From NCBI GenBank assembly GCA_020809705.1, contig CP085834.1, positions 2,666,001 through 2,730,000 on the forward strand: 64,000 bases of DNA. The letters are read 5' to 3'. Both the position numbers and the translations under genes were made by a program. Of this stretch, positions 35,092 through 45,876 are shown one piece after another. The DNA comes from Calonectria ilicicola. Its lineage: Eukaryota > Ascomycota > Sordariomycetes > Hypocreales > Nectriaceae. Under the pieces are notes generated by a model. The model had not been told where the DNA came from and did no database searches. It saw nothing but the letters and a program-made list of their open reading frames with translations. Position 1 is the first letter of the stretch, and every line of letters begins with the position of its first letter.

Positions 35092-35590
35092 TTACCCGGT
35101 GGCGAGTACAACTTGAACCTTTATGGCTGAAATTTCATAGCTTAGAATTTTCCATAGAGTGCGATGTAGGACAAAGGCGGTGGGGAATTCCGAGAGGGAT
35201 TTACTGCAGATAGCTAGTGTTTTTGAAAATATCATAGCCTCGCAATGCAAGGCAGAACCGCACCTAGCGTGCAGGGCCTTGCAAGACACAAGGCGTTAGC
35301 ACGTCCCAGTTCAGCTTTGCGTTAGCGAATTCCGTGTCTTGTCGGAGAAGCGGGACACGAACTTTCCGAAACAAGCGAATATTCGGAGAAACTCGAAAGC
35401 CTTTGAATACAAACCCACCATTCTGGGCCTTTACTTCTTCTAATCGGCCAATGGATTTGTGTCTCTGAGTCTTACTGGCCCGCCATATGAGGAAGGGTCT
35501 GATTATCCCTACTGGTGCAAACAGAGCCAGAACTGCCGCCACCCATGTACCAATAGTAGAAGCAAGATCTAAATTACCAGCCTTGGTCAG
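35092..35590 (-). pseudogene. Truncated remnant of an uncharacterised fungal protein family
   Basis: On the minus strand a frame reads LASTIGTWVAAVLALFAPVG, then IRPFLIWRASKTQRHKSIG and VRVPLLRQ, and stops after QGPAR. A second frame then continues plausibly (CSKSLSEFPTAFVLHRTLW). The TIGTWVA...LAL..VGI...FLxWRASxTxR pattern recalls the membrane-helix start of a large, unnamed Pezizomycotina family, from memory only. No start codon or complete gene can be built, so it is a fragment, or a gene whose other exons I cannot see. Confidence 0.4.
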
Positions 35591-36138
35591 TCAATGAGAA
35601 TCTGTCTTCTCAATATTTGTTCTAATCAAGAGGTATGTGAATGTGGAAAAAGGGGTAGAACCCAAATTTTCTCAATGCCAGAGATAGCAATGTCTAACCA
35701 CCCCCAGATTGCAAAGTGGCTTATTATGTAATCGGGACCTAGCATTAGAATAAAATTATTTTTACTAGTCGTGCTGGTATTTGTTCATTTACTTTTTCCC
35801 TCTCTGTGATGTACTGATAGATTTTTACTAGAATAAATCAATAAAAATGTACTCAAGTCCTTAAAGCTTTGTAACCTATGGTATATCACTTAACAGCACC
35901 AGTATACCCCACAAAATATGTAAGACTACACTATACTTGCTCTTCGCTGCATTATAGCTTGATGGAGCTACATCACAATGTAAATATGCCATGATGGCAT
36001 TCCATCTCGGTCACAATTTCAATTAAGGATTTGCGGGCATAAATATCCGCCTGCTCAACTAATGTATTATTTAATATCTATATCAATGGGATATAAATTA
36101 TAAGATCAAGAGAGCTCATAGCGAATAGCTGTGAGTGC
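35591..36138. other. Intergenic, AT-rich
   Basis: No supported coding signal; a strongly AT-rich stretch before the 3' end of the cupin gene. Confidence 0.4.
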
Positions 36139-37272
36139 TTAGATGCCATAAGTGGTAGGATAGGTGACATAATCCCAATCTCGGGCACCAGTGAGAAGCT
36201 CTTTGATGAAGCCATCGACACCTGCGCTGACATACAACAACTTCGTGAAGGCCGCTGTGGCTTTGAAAGTCCACTGTGTCTTTTGTGGGACAAAAATGGT
36301 ATCACCCGGGATTAACGTGACAACATCGTAACCATCCACAGTGACCTCAAGGCTACCCTCTTCCATTTGAAGAGCAACGCCTTCGTTCACATTGAAACTC
36401 AGGGCAGTCATGTTAGACAAAATAGGGCTCAGAGTGACAGTTCCAGTAGAAAAGTTGCCCGCTGTTTGCTCATTGCTTGTTAGTGGAGCGATAAGCTGAT
36501 AACCACCGCCGATGTTGTTCAAATACTTTGGACCGTAACCCTTGGCCACAAAGTTGGGCGTCTTAGTGTCGGTGACTAAACTGTTGCTTCCGTTGTGCCA
36601 ATTTCCTGAGCCACCTGCTGCTCCATCCACAAGGTCGCGCCGCGGGACAAAGCCCAGTTGAGCATAGACATCATACTCCTCAAGGGCTGAGATAGTGTCG
36701 CCATTTGTAGCGGCAGGAGTGGCATTCAAACCAGGCACATACTCGGCTCCCGTGCTTGAGTTATAGGAGCCCTCACTAAGAACATAGAACATTCTTTCAA
36801 AGCCTCCTGGTTGGATGATTCCCGTCATCTGGGTGTCGGGATCCAATAACTGCCAAGTATGGTTTGTATCATGGGGGACAGCGACAAAGTCTCCTGGAGT
36901 CATGAGGCGAGTCTGATGCTCGACAGATTCCGTCTCAGCCCACACTTGAACTCGGCCTTTGGCGCAATAAAAGGTCTCATAGTGCTGCTTGTGAATGTGA
37001 GGTAAAACGCCCAGGTCTGAAGACGCGCCAGCACTGGTTTGCATCAGAGTGAAAGCACCCGCAGACGAATTTCCCGTAACAGTGAGACGGTAAACTTGCG
37101 GTCCAACCATGAGAGCCTCACCGTCACCTTTGCGGAGCACGTGTGGCTCCGGCTGTTGGGGAGGTTGCTTGACAATCAGCGACTTTCCAGCGCTTTGGCT
37201 CAAGGGCGAGCCAATACTCGGTGCGGCCGCTACGAGCGGAATGAGGCTTGTGAGTGCAATGTTGAATTTCAT
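36139..37272 (-). CDS. Secreted bicupin, quercetin 2,3-dioxygenase-like
   Basis: The single exon encodes 377 residues with a signal peptide (MKFNIALTSLIPLVAAAPS). The first cupin carries the metal site: HIHKQHYETFYC gives two His and the Glu, and the later VPHDTNHTWQL gives the third His, the pattern of copper-dependent fungal quercetinase. A second cupin (NVNEGVALQMEEGSLEV ... GDTIFVPQKTQW) follows and lacks the His set, as in the Aspergillus enzyme where only the N-terminal cupin binds metal. Several N-glycosylation sites (NSS, NHT, NGS, NMT) fit secretion. Quercetinases open the flavonol ring releasing CO, useful on plant material. Substrate assignment is by motif and length. Confidence 0.85.
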   Translation of the reverse strand: MKFNIALTSLIPLVAAAPSIGSPLSQSAGKSLIVKQPPQQPEPHVLRKGDGEALMVGPQVYRLTVTGNSSAGAFTLMQTSAGASSDLGVLPHIHKQHYETFYCAKGRVQVWAETESVEHQTRLMTPGDFVAVPHDTNHTWQLLDPDTQMTGIIQPGGFERMFYVLSEGSYNSSTGAEYVPGLNATPAATNGDTISALEEYDVYAQLGFVPRRDLVDGAAGGSGNWHNGSNSLVTDTKTPNFVAKGYGPKYLNNIGGGYQLIAPLTSNEQTAGNFSTGTVTLSPILSNMTALSFNVNEGVALQMEEGSLEVTVDGYDVVTLIPGDTIFVPQKTQWTFKATAAFTKLLYVSAGVDGFIKELLTGARDWDYVTYPTTYGI

Positions 37273-38531
37273 TTTGAATGGTATGCAACAAAATTATAGT
37301 CCGATAAAATGTAGAAACTGTGTCAGGATGAATTGTATTGATTTCAACTCGAGTGACTCGGCCTCATCTTAAATGTCCCAAGTTTAGTTAACGCATTCAC
37401 TTTATCCACGACAAAGCCCCTATCTAGATTGTAAACGAAGGCATTCGAAATCCCCAATCACTTGCAAATAGCGATCGCGTCGCGGTCCCACATTCTCACT
37501 CGGCACCCGAAGAACACGATAATCGCGAGGTCGCGATGGAACCTTTGTCTCGCCGCCACGTATCTGCCAAGCCACAGGCACAGAGAGCTGCCAAGTCGGG
37601 GGTTTCTAGGATACTTCATACACCCGAACTGCCGCTGAATAAAAAGACCAAAAAGAAGCAGAAGGCAAAGAGAAAGGTACGCCCTGGGCTGCCTACGAAC
37701 CCAGGGTACAGGTGGGGATACAACAATGCCAAGCATATCATGCGGTGCCAGATCCCTGCATTTGCATAGCTTCGACTTCAGTTTATGCCTATAGTAAATC
37801 TACCCACATTATGGTTCCGAATGCATTTGCCAAGATATCATAATTCCCACGTCTAATGGTTCTCAAAGCAGACTACTTCGGCGAAAGAAAATGAGTAAAT
37901 TCCCATCTACATGGTCGGTACAACCAATTGGCTAATTCGCGTAAAATAATAGTGTGCCCTCCGCAAACCTCATGTCTCTACTCCAGAGCATAACTGCAAT
38001 ATGGGCTGTGTCATGTTGTCGGGCTTAACTTTATATTATGCTTATTTCAACATGCTTTGTTTGAATCTGATATAGTCCTCTAGACCATGAGACCAAGTAC
38101 AGCTAATCGATTTCGTATTAGATCTCGGGAATACGTCAACTGATTCTGCGGAGTACGGAGAAGATAATCTTTCCGACTTGTCAGCCTTTGCCAGCTCGAT
38201 TTAATTCACGCAGCCGTGGTCAAAGATCCAGAGAACCCCGAGGCCGAAAGCGAGAGCGATCCTAGAATTATCGTGGAAAAGGCCAGTGCAGGGGCTTTGA
38301 CAATTATTAAGTTTGACATGCTATGCTGAGTAAGCGGAATACGCGACACCGAGAGCGGCCTTGATCATTCTGCCAGCCTAAACCCTTTACCGCAGGCTAA
38401 ATAATTTATTAGTTCTAACACCCTGGGTCTTAATGTTACATTCGGGGACTCAGTAATTACTTTGCCAGGTTATAAGGACCAATTCCAGGTTCCCTCCAGC
38501 AAGTATCCCAAAAACAGCCATTTACCATTCT
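37273..38531. other. Gene-free stretch of 1.26 kb
   Basis: Only one short basic frame (near 37536-37769) is open, and it has no family resemblance or splice partners. Nothing else is seen. Confidence 0.4.
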
Positions 38532-40642
38532 CTACGATCTTTGTTCTGACAAGGCCTCCAACTGTGCCCGCCATTCCTCGTTCTGATTCTCAAGACGGGA
38601 AATATAGTCGAGCGGTGTGTTTCCATAGATATCCTTCCTTCTCAAGTCAGCTCCAGCCTGCACGAGCCACTTCGACATCTCAAATTTCTTGTCTTGGATT
38701 GCGATATGCAGCGGCGTCTTGAGATCATTTCCATTCGAGTCAATGACAGGTATGTTGGGGTCCGCCTTGGCAGCCAATGGGTGCTGGACCAGCTTTGGGG
38801 TGGTACAAATTACCGCCCAATGTAAACAGGCTCTGCCTGTACCATCGCGAAGGTCAAGTGTGGCGCCGCCATCAACCAGTGCCAGAGCAAAAGGGAGACA
38901 ATGCGGAGCGCACAAGGCGTTCAGAATAGACATGGGACGACCTATTACCGTTAGCTAGGATGAATCTATACAGTAACTAAAGGTTTTCAAACCCATTCGC
39001 GCACCATTTGTCAAGAAGGCAATGTCTGGGTCAGCACCATGTTGAAGCAGAAACTTGCACATGGGAATTTGATCCTGTGACTGTACAGTCATATACAATG
39101 CGGTCACGCCACATTCGCTGGTAGGAATTTTTAAAATAGGTTTGTGATATGAAATATCTTTATCAAGACGCTTCCATGACGTATGTGGAAAGTAGGCGTT
39201 GATATTGGCGCCATTTCTTACTAAAAGTGTCACTGCTTCCTCGCTTGACTGGCAGACAGCGATGTGTATGGGTTGCAGGCCTATAGTGTCATGTCAATAT
39301 GATGAGCTTAGCCTTGGGAAATAATAACATACCATTCTCAGATGCAGTTGCGTCAAAACCCTCTTCAAGCAATAGCCGCAAAACTCCAAGATGTGACTAC
39401 TAGTCTGCCAGGGCGTGATGCAGTAAGAACGGCCCATTTTTACAACCGTCCAAGCGTTTCGATAATTCTCGGAACACCAGCCTGGTGTCCTCTGTCTGTT
39501 GGAGCATCAGTGCCCAATCAGTTTCTGCCACAAAGTTCCCTAGATTTGCGCCTCGTGCAATAAGAACGCTAGCAACTTCCCACGATTGTCGCTCTATGGC
39601 CAGCTGAAATGGAGTTTTTCCCTGTTCGTTCTTTATATTGATTTTGGCGTTGTATCTTAGCACAAGTTCTGCCAGTTGTGTGTCGTTGTACTTGGCACAA
39701 ATGTGGAGAGCTGTAAGGCCATCCTGGAAACGTGTAGAAACGGGTATCCCGCTGTCGAGAAGTCTTTCAACCAAACTATAGTCTCCATTCACCACCGCAT
39801 TTTCAAGACTCTGGAAAGAGTCGTGGGGGTCTCGAACATCGACATCATAGGTCTTGGGCGACTCAGAAATGGTATCGTCACTTCTTGATATCAGCATATA
39901 CCATGGTCATGATTGAATTTGGTGAGTGAAGAGAGGCTAACATATCTGTAATCGAAGGAGGCTCCTCTAGTGCAGGACTAATTTCTAGTTGCTCCAGATA
40001 CATCCGCATCGGGAGCCCAGCATCTGTTCGTAAATCTATTGAGGTTCGTTCGCGATCAGCATTCGTGAGACTGATTATGTCGTCCTCTAACTGCTTATGC
40101 AACTGCTGAGAGCTCCTTGACCCCAGTCCCTTCATTTCTTCCCTGCTCCTACCAGTCAGGTGTCTAGTTATCTATCAGCAGATTTCTGTTTGAGTACTGG
40201 TATGCAGAACCAACCCGGTCAAAATTACCAGAGCTAACATCAAGTCGGACTTGTTGTCTCGTAGCTTGGACTTTAGTAACCGTATTTCTCTCTTTCGCCA
40301 GACCCAACGACTCGTCGAGCTAAGAGCCCGAAACGGACTCCAATGCCCCTCGGCAAATGGCATGAGAAGAGTCTCTAGCGACTTCATGGTCTTCGTGCAT
40401 GTATCGATCCCGCCGCTGATAGGTTGAACAAGCGCAGCGTCCTCAACTTGAACGTGGTTGGTATCCAGGAGCACCTGAACGGACGCGAGAATTTCCTCGA
40501 GACTCCCGGTCTCCTCGTGTAGTTCTATGATGTCGGCCGGTGCATCCCGAATGTCAGCGATGAGCCTTTTGAGTCCCTTGGATGTGTTTGCAGCTAAGCT
40601 GATGATGTCAACTACGCTTCTAATGATCAAAGAAGGATCCAT
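38532..40642 (-). CDS. Ankyrin-repeat protein with STAND-type N-terminal domain (two internal TAG codons)
   Basis: Exons 40642-40215, 40148-39942, 39883-39333, 39280-38993 and 38941-38532 keep one frame over 628 codons. Residues 1-140 (MDPSLIIRSVVDIISLAANTS ...) resemble the helical N-terminal domain common to fungal STAND and ankyrin proteins. From about residue 240 ankyrin repeats run to the end (DGLTALHICAKYNDTQLAELVL, GKTPFQLAIERQSWEVASVL, LKTPLHIAIQDKKFEMSKWL). In exon 3 two adjacent TAG codons (39402-39397) interrupt an ankyrin repeat that carries on in the same frame (SHLGVLRLLLEEG). An unusual intron with donor after TEDTRL could remove them. Otherwise the gene is nonsense-mutated. 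The first intron's donor is also weak. Confidence 0.65.
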
Positions 40643-41184
40643 CAGGCTGTCAAATCAACCAACGTCTCCGACCCAAATATTCGACGTTCTTTCCTTTTGC
40701 CAGCTGCGGCGCTTCTTGTTAATTCTTCCAGCAACAGAAACAGTACGAAGCAAAGACCAAGATAGATTGGGCTGGCTATCGGCGCGCTGTCGTTTCCGTT
40801 GCAATCCGGCCACGGGCAACCTCCGCTTAGGGCCAAGATCAAGTGTGGGGAGCTGACGTTGCTTGTGCAGAAAAGGCGAGCCAATTCGGGATGCCTTGTT
40901 GTACGCCCACGCAGGTCGGCGACTCATTTCCCCGAACAATGATAAACCAATCACCGCCTGTTTTGTTTGTAGTCATCCATCATCGCACATATCCGATCCA
41001 TTGGTGGGAACGATCAAGTCTATCAATTTCTGCTAGTATAAAATAATTTAATTAAAGTCTTAAGCTCCGACTCCAGAGCAGGTGACCAAGTAACATCTAA
41101 AGACAACACCTTTAATGATAGGCGGGCCTTTCTTCGGCTCCATATATTTTTTCTATCCGCAATATCCCACCATCTTAAGCCTCC
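40643..41184. other. Intergenic, nothing recognised
   Basis: Spacer between the ankyrin gene start and the 3' end of the MFS pump; no supported frame. Confidence 0.4.
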
Positions 41185-42913
41185 TCACTCTTGCTCTGAA
41201 TCATGTTTATTCGACTGCACATCCGATCCGTACGCAGCTAAAAGTGCCTGCAGGATATTCTGTGCTTCAGATGCATATTTGGACTTCATGCGAATTTTGA
41301 CACCATACTTGTAGAAGATGAAAGGGAATGGAAGGCACAGAACTCCAAGAAATGCAGGGATCGATGAGGCCCATTGAATTCCAAGATTTTCGTACATTCT
41401 TCTGGTGAACAACGGGAATGCAGCACCGAAAAGTGACCGCAGCACGGAATTTGCCGCCATGACAGAAGCCGCATAAATGACATCTTGATGAAGGTTAGTT
41501 CCAAATTAGCGAATAATAAGCAATAATGTACTCACAGGCGTCGATGAGATAATTAAGCAGGGATAGAAACACCAGCAGAAGCCCAAAAGCGAAGAAGGCA
41601 GAGCCAATGATGGGCACTACCCAGTGTATACTTGGATAAGTCGTCCAAGCAAACCAAAAGAGCCCAACTGGAATAAACACAGATCCAAGCATCGAAAGGG
41701 GCAATCGAGCTTCCGGTGGCACCATGTTTCCCTCAGTAGGTTTAAGTGAAGAATATCGCTTATTATCCAAGATGCCTACAAGGGTTGCGACAATCACTCC
41801 CAAGGAAATCCCAACAAAGGAAAGGCCGCCCACTCCAGGTCCCCAACCTCGGCCGATCTGGAATACAATGGGAAAAGCTGCAAAGCACATGTAAAGTATG
41901 CCGTAAACGATGGCCATGTATAGCGATGTCAATAAAACGATGGGTTCTTTGAAGAGAAGAGCCCAAGGACGAGATAACGCAGTTTGGAATTGTTGCGAGG
42001 CCATTGCTGGAGGCCTGCCAACGTCCAGTTTTGAGATGTAAGTTTTTCCCGTTTTTTGAGATAATATTCTGGCTCTTCGTCTAAGAATAATAGGGGCGTA
42101 CGTTTCAGGCACAGTCAAGGAGATGATGACCCATACCACCCCAGAGAATATGGCCATAAGGCCATGAAGCCATCGCCAACCCCCGGTTTCTCCAAGAAAG
42201 CCGCCTGCAATCGGTCCTTTTCTTCTGTGTTAGCACAATATGAAACAGCCAAGACGTGAATGTCGCAGCATACCGATGGTAGGTCCCAAGAAAGGAGCCA
42301 TGGCGAAGACGCTGCCAGCAGTGCCGCGCTCCTTCGCGTCAAATAAATCGGCAATGACGCCTCCAGCATTTGTGAGACATGAAGAACCAAAAGCACCTGA
42401 CAAGAATCGAAAAATTATCAAGCTCCAAATATTTGGTGCACACGCCGCAGCAGCGTTGAGGATTGTCAAGGCCATGAATGTGAAAAAGAAGACGCCTTGT
42501 CGACCATGCAGCTCAGAAAGCGGAGCCCAGAAAAGAGGACCGACAGCAAAACCCAGTACGTAAAGGGAAACGCCCAGAATCGCAATCTCTTGGGATACCT
42601 CGAAATAGGACATTATCTCCGAGATGCCGCCAGAGTATGCTGAGCTAGAAAATGTGAGGGACAAGGTACTAATCGCGTAGAAGATTGAAATTGTCCATTT
42701 GCGCGTTGCAGAAAAAGAATGTGCGTTTCGGGAATCTTCCGGCAGAAACTCGACAAGAAACGGGCTTTCTTGTGTGCCGTGGCCAAGGTATTTGTGGTGA
42801 AGAGCGGACTGCGTCATCCCGGAGGGAGTTAAAACAGCACGCCATGAAGACATGTTGGCCAGCTTTAATGGGTGTATATTATCGCTGAGCATCTCAGATG
42901 ATTCAGAGGCCAT
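41185..42913 (-). CDS. MFS transporter, DHA1 (drug:H+ antiporter-1) family
   Basis: Exons 42913-42274, 42216-41536 and 41483-41185 give 539 residues. The start is the first ATG (MASESSEM); the longer frame upstream lacks an ATG. After an 80-residue cytosolic N terminus come twelve helices. The motif [18 protein letters not shown] is the A-like loop of the DHA1 polyamine/drug exporter group (yeast Tpo/Flr1), and [18 protein letters not shown] is its usual central-loop start. [20 protein letters not shown] and [17 protein letters not shown] are typical of the C-terminal half. It would export small toxic compounds at the plasma membrane. It is divergent from a Zn2Cys6 regulator 425 bases away, which may control it. 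Confidence 0.9.
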
Positions 42914-43338
42914 CTTTTCGACGCAGACCAGATGGTCAAGAATGATGAGAAAGCCTCTGAAGGGCAAGATTGGTCTGAAATAAACAATTTAAACCACCCA
43001 TAACGGTTTAAAATTGGAAGCACCACCATCCTCGGTGGCTTTACGGATATTCATTCATGGGCATCTTGATGCTCCTAAACTCATACGAGTGTATCCACTA
43101 AAGAAGCTCGCGAACCATTTTGGGTCGGTTCATCCAATCATGACAGGTCCAGGCGCACCAACTGACAAAGCATCGGGAAAAGATGGCCAATCAGAGACGA
43201 GAGTATAATGCCGGGCCGGAGGTTGAAACGAGGAGATTCTACGGAGGACAAATTAGCTGCCCATTCTTATCTCTCTTCTTCTTCTCAACTCCATTCTGAC
43301 CAACTACGGGCCATCCAGTCTCGGAATTATATGCCGGC
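42914..43338. promoter_or_regulatory. Divergent promoter between pump and Zn2Cys6 regulator
   Basis: 425 bases between opposed start codons. The everted CCGGGCCGG at 43211-43219 contains CGG triplets of the kind bound by Zn2Cys6 dimers. Control of the pump by the neighbouring factor is an inference. Confidence 0.4.
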
Positions 43339-45591
43339 ATGGAATCTCCGGCGAAGCTAAGCAAGTCTTGCGTCGCCTGTCGCCGTCGAAAGACTAAATG
43401 CGATGCCCATGTCCGCGGGCTGCCATGCACTAACTGCATCCGCAAAGAGTGGGAGCCAAGCTGCGTACTGCCTACTCGTAAACGACGCGTCAAGAACTAT
43501 GCGCGTCACTCTTTGTTAAATGTCAGGCCGCTTGCAACTCTGGCATCAGATGTGAGTACCCACCGTTTCTACCCAGTATTCACCCACCTCGCCAAATCTC
43601 CCTTCAACGCGATCCCCATTTCGTTCTCATTGACCATTTCTTGGGGGTCGACTAACAGTAATTTAGCCACACATTTTATCCAATAGAGATTCCACGACAA
43701 GCTCCAATCCCAAGGGGCATGACGACGCTAGAAATCCAATTCCAAACCACTCCCACGCCCACTACCTCGACATCCTATCTCAGGCAGGAGGCGCTAGCAA
43801 GTCCAAACAATGCAATTTCGCTAATGTCATCAAAGACATGAACAAGGGACACGAGGATGACAGCAACCCAGGCCACAAAATACAGAAACTAGACCCTATT
43901 GACGAAGTCTTTCTAACTGCAAAGGGGGTCTTTAACCTTCCTCTACGTAATTGCACGTAAGTGTATTAGTCTGGCACCTTCTTTTCAACGATATTCTAAT
44001 GATCTCTGGTCTAGAGTGGCCATGATAGAATCTTATTTTGAATGCGCATATCCTTTTGTCCCTGTCCTTGATCGCGCAGCCTTCGTAAGGGACTTTAAAT
44101 CTGGAACTTGTTCGCTATTTTTAATGTATGCGGTTCTCGCGGCCGGTTCAATGCATGTCTCATCTGATATTATTGCACAATGTGGATTTGCAAGTCGGCT
44201 GGAAGCTGTGGAATCACTTCATACGAAGGCGGTTCTGATTTATGACTTTCAATATGAAAAGAATCCCATCTCTGTATTGCAAGGTTCCGTCCTTCTTGGA
44301 ACGGTAGTGACGAGCAATCAACCAGACAAAGACTATCGTTTTTGGTTTTACAATGCTGTTCGTCTCATGGATCAAAGCAGCCCCTCAAAATGGTAAGTCT
44401 CCTGTAGCATCAATCAAGCCTGGTCTGTTATAATGACGCGATACCCTAAGCAATACGGGCGACGGAGTGAACAAAGACGCGGACAGCTTTTCTAAAATCT
44501 ACAAAAGAATTTGGTGGGCTCTCTTTGTGAGTATCTTACATGCCAAGTTAAATTCTGGGGTGTTTACTAAATCCCATTTTTATAGTGTCGCGAGGCGCTG
44601 CTATCATCATTAGGAACCCAAAAGTTGCAACTCGTTAGTCAGAATGAGGGGATTGTCAGTTCGCTAACTGAATCAGACTGGGAAAGTGACGAAGATGTTG
44701 GTCTGGGCGATTCGGAATTGAAGCTAGCTCCATTTAAGAGTCGCCAGAAGTTGCAGTACATATGGTATTGCAAATTGACCGTAGTTGGTCAGTTCCAAAT
44801 TTCTTGCTTGTTTTTCCCCTTAGGCTAACATAAAAATCCGACAGGATCACAATGTCTAGCTGCCGCGGCTTCCCAACACGCCCAAAACCCTAAACAGATT
44901 GTCGAGACACTAGAGATCTGGCGTTCCTCTACCAAAGAGGCACTAAAAACCGATGACCAATCGCTCAAAGACGACATGATGTGGTTTTTCCTACAAGCCA
45001 TCAGTTATCGATTTGAATGCATATTGCTTCGACTGCTTTGTACAAGGCAGCAACCCAAAAGCCTGCAGCAAAGCAACTGGACAAAGCAGCGACTGCGCGC
45101 AGCCATGTTTGAGCTTGAATCAATAATCGGACGGTTATTAGCGAATAACGCACTTTCAAGATTGTCTTTTTCATTGTACGTTCTCCCAGCCAATTTGATA
45201 CGGCTAGACGCCTAACCTAAATGTTTGTAAAAGCACCACCTGCATTCCTATTCTACTAGCCCTCCAAATAGAGTCCGCCATGGACACGACAGAGCCAGAT
45301 ATTGTGCAGTCAATGTCTCGCATATCTATTCGCCAAGCAATGCTGATCCTCGAGCAAATGTCAGACATCCCATTGATCAAAGCATTGATGCTCGCTTTCA
45401 AGAAAATTCTCAACCAACATAAGATTAATTTGGATTCTACTGACATTATTTCATCTCATACCTCAACCAATCCGCAGTTGGCGGAAATCACTAGTGGGAG
45501 TCAAAGCCATACATGGTCTTTTGAACTAGCCAACTTTCCATGGCAAGACATGCCAGAACTATATTTCTCGCTTGATGATTTCCTCGTTTAA
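43339..45591 (+). CDS. Zn(II)2Cys6 fungal transcription factor
   Basis: Exons 43339-43551, 43667-43956, 44015-44392, 44451-44526, 44586-44787, 44845-45175 and 45234-45591 give 615 residues. Residues 11-42 hold the binuclear zinc cluster CVACRRRKTKCDAHVRG followed by CTNC and a sixth Cys in SCVLP, then a basic linker TRKRRVK. The middle homology (Fungal_trans) region starts around FECAYPFVPVLDRAAF and includes IYKRIWWALFC and an acidic patch WESDEDVG. The first intron (115 nt) was set by its GACTAAC branch point and TTTAG acceptor, the only choice that keeps HYLDILSQAG in frame. It is a nuclear DNA-binding regulator, probably of local genes. The target is unknown; the divergent pump is the obvious candidate. 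Confidence 0.88.
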
Positions 45592-45876
45592 AATATAGCG
45601 GGCGATTAATATACCTTATTATAGAGAACATAAGCAGAAATTACATCCATAAGCAAGAAAGGACCAAAGGCGCTACAATGGGCAATAGGGAGTCGAATGT
45701 TATACTTTTGAACCGACCGGCGAGTACGTTCAATTATCTTCTAAACGATATGCAATTTTATTACTTTGAGCTTCGCTATCTTAATTATTATATTTATCAT
45801 CATTCATTCGCTGTCCTAATTACACAAAGCATAGCGGCAACATGACGGTTTCCCTCAGCTTCACCAAAGTGTGTTT
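45592..45876. other. Convergent 3' spacer
   Basis: 285 AT-rich bases between the stop codons of two convergent genes; nothing else seen. Confidence 0.35.

Noticed and set aside
37536..37769. Lys/Arg-rich 77-codon plus-strand frame
   Set aside because: No resemblance to a known small basic protein, no splice partner, and the opposite strand is equally open.
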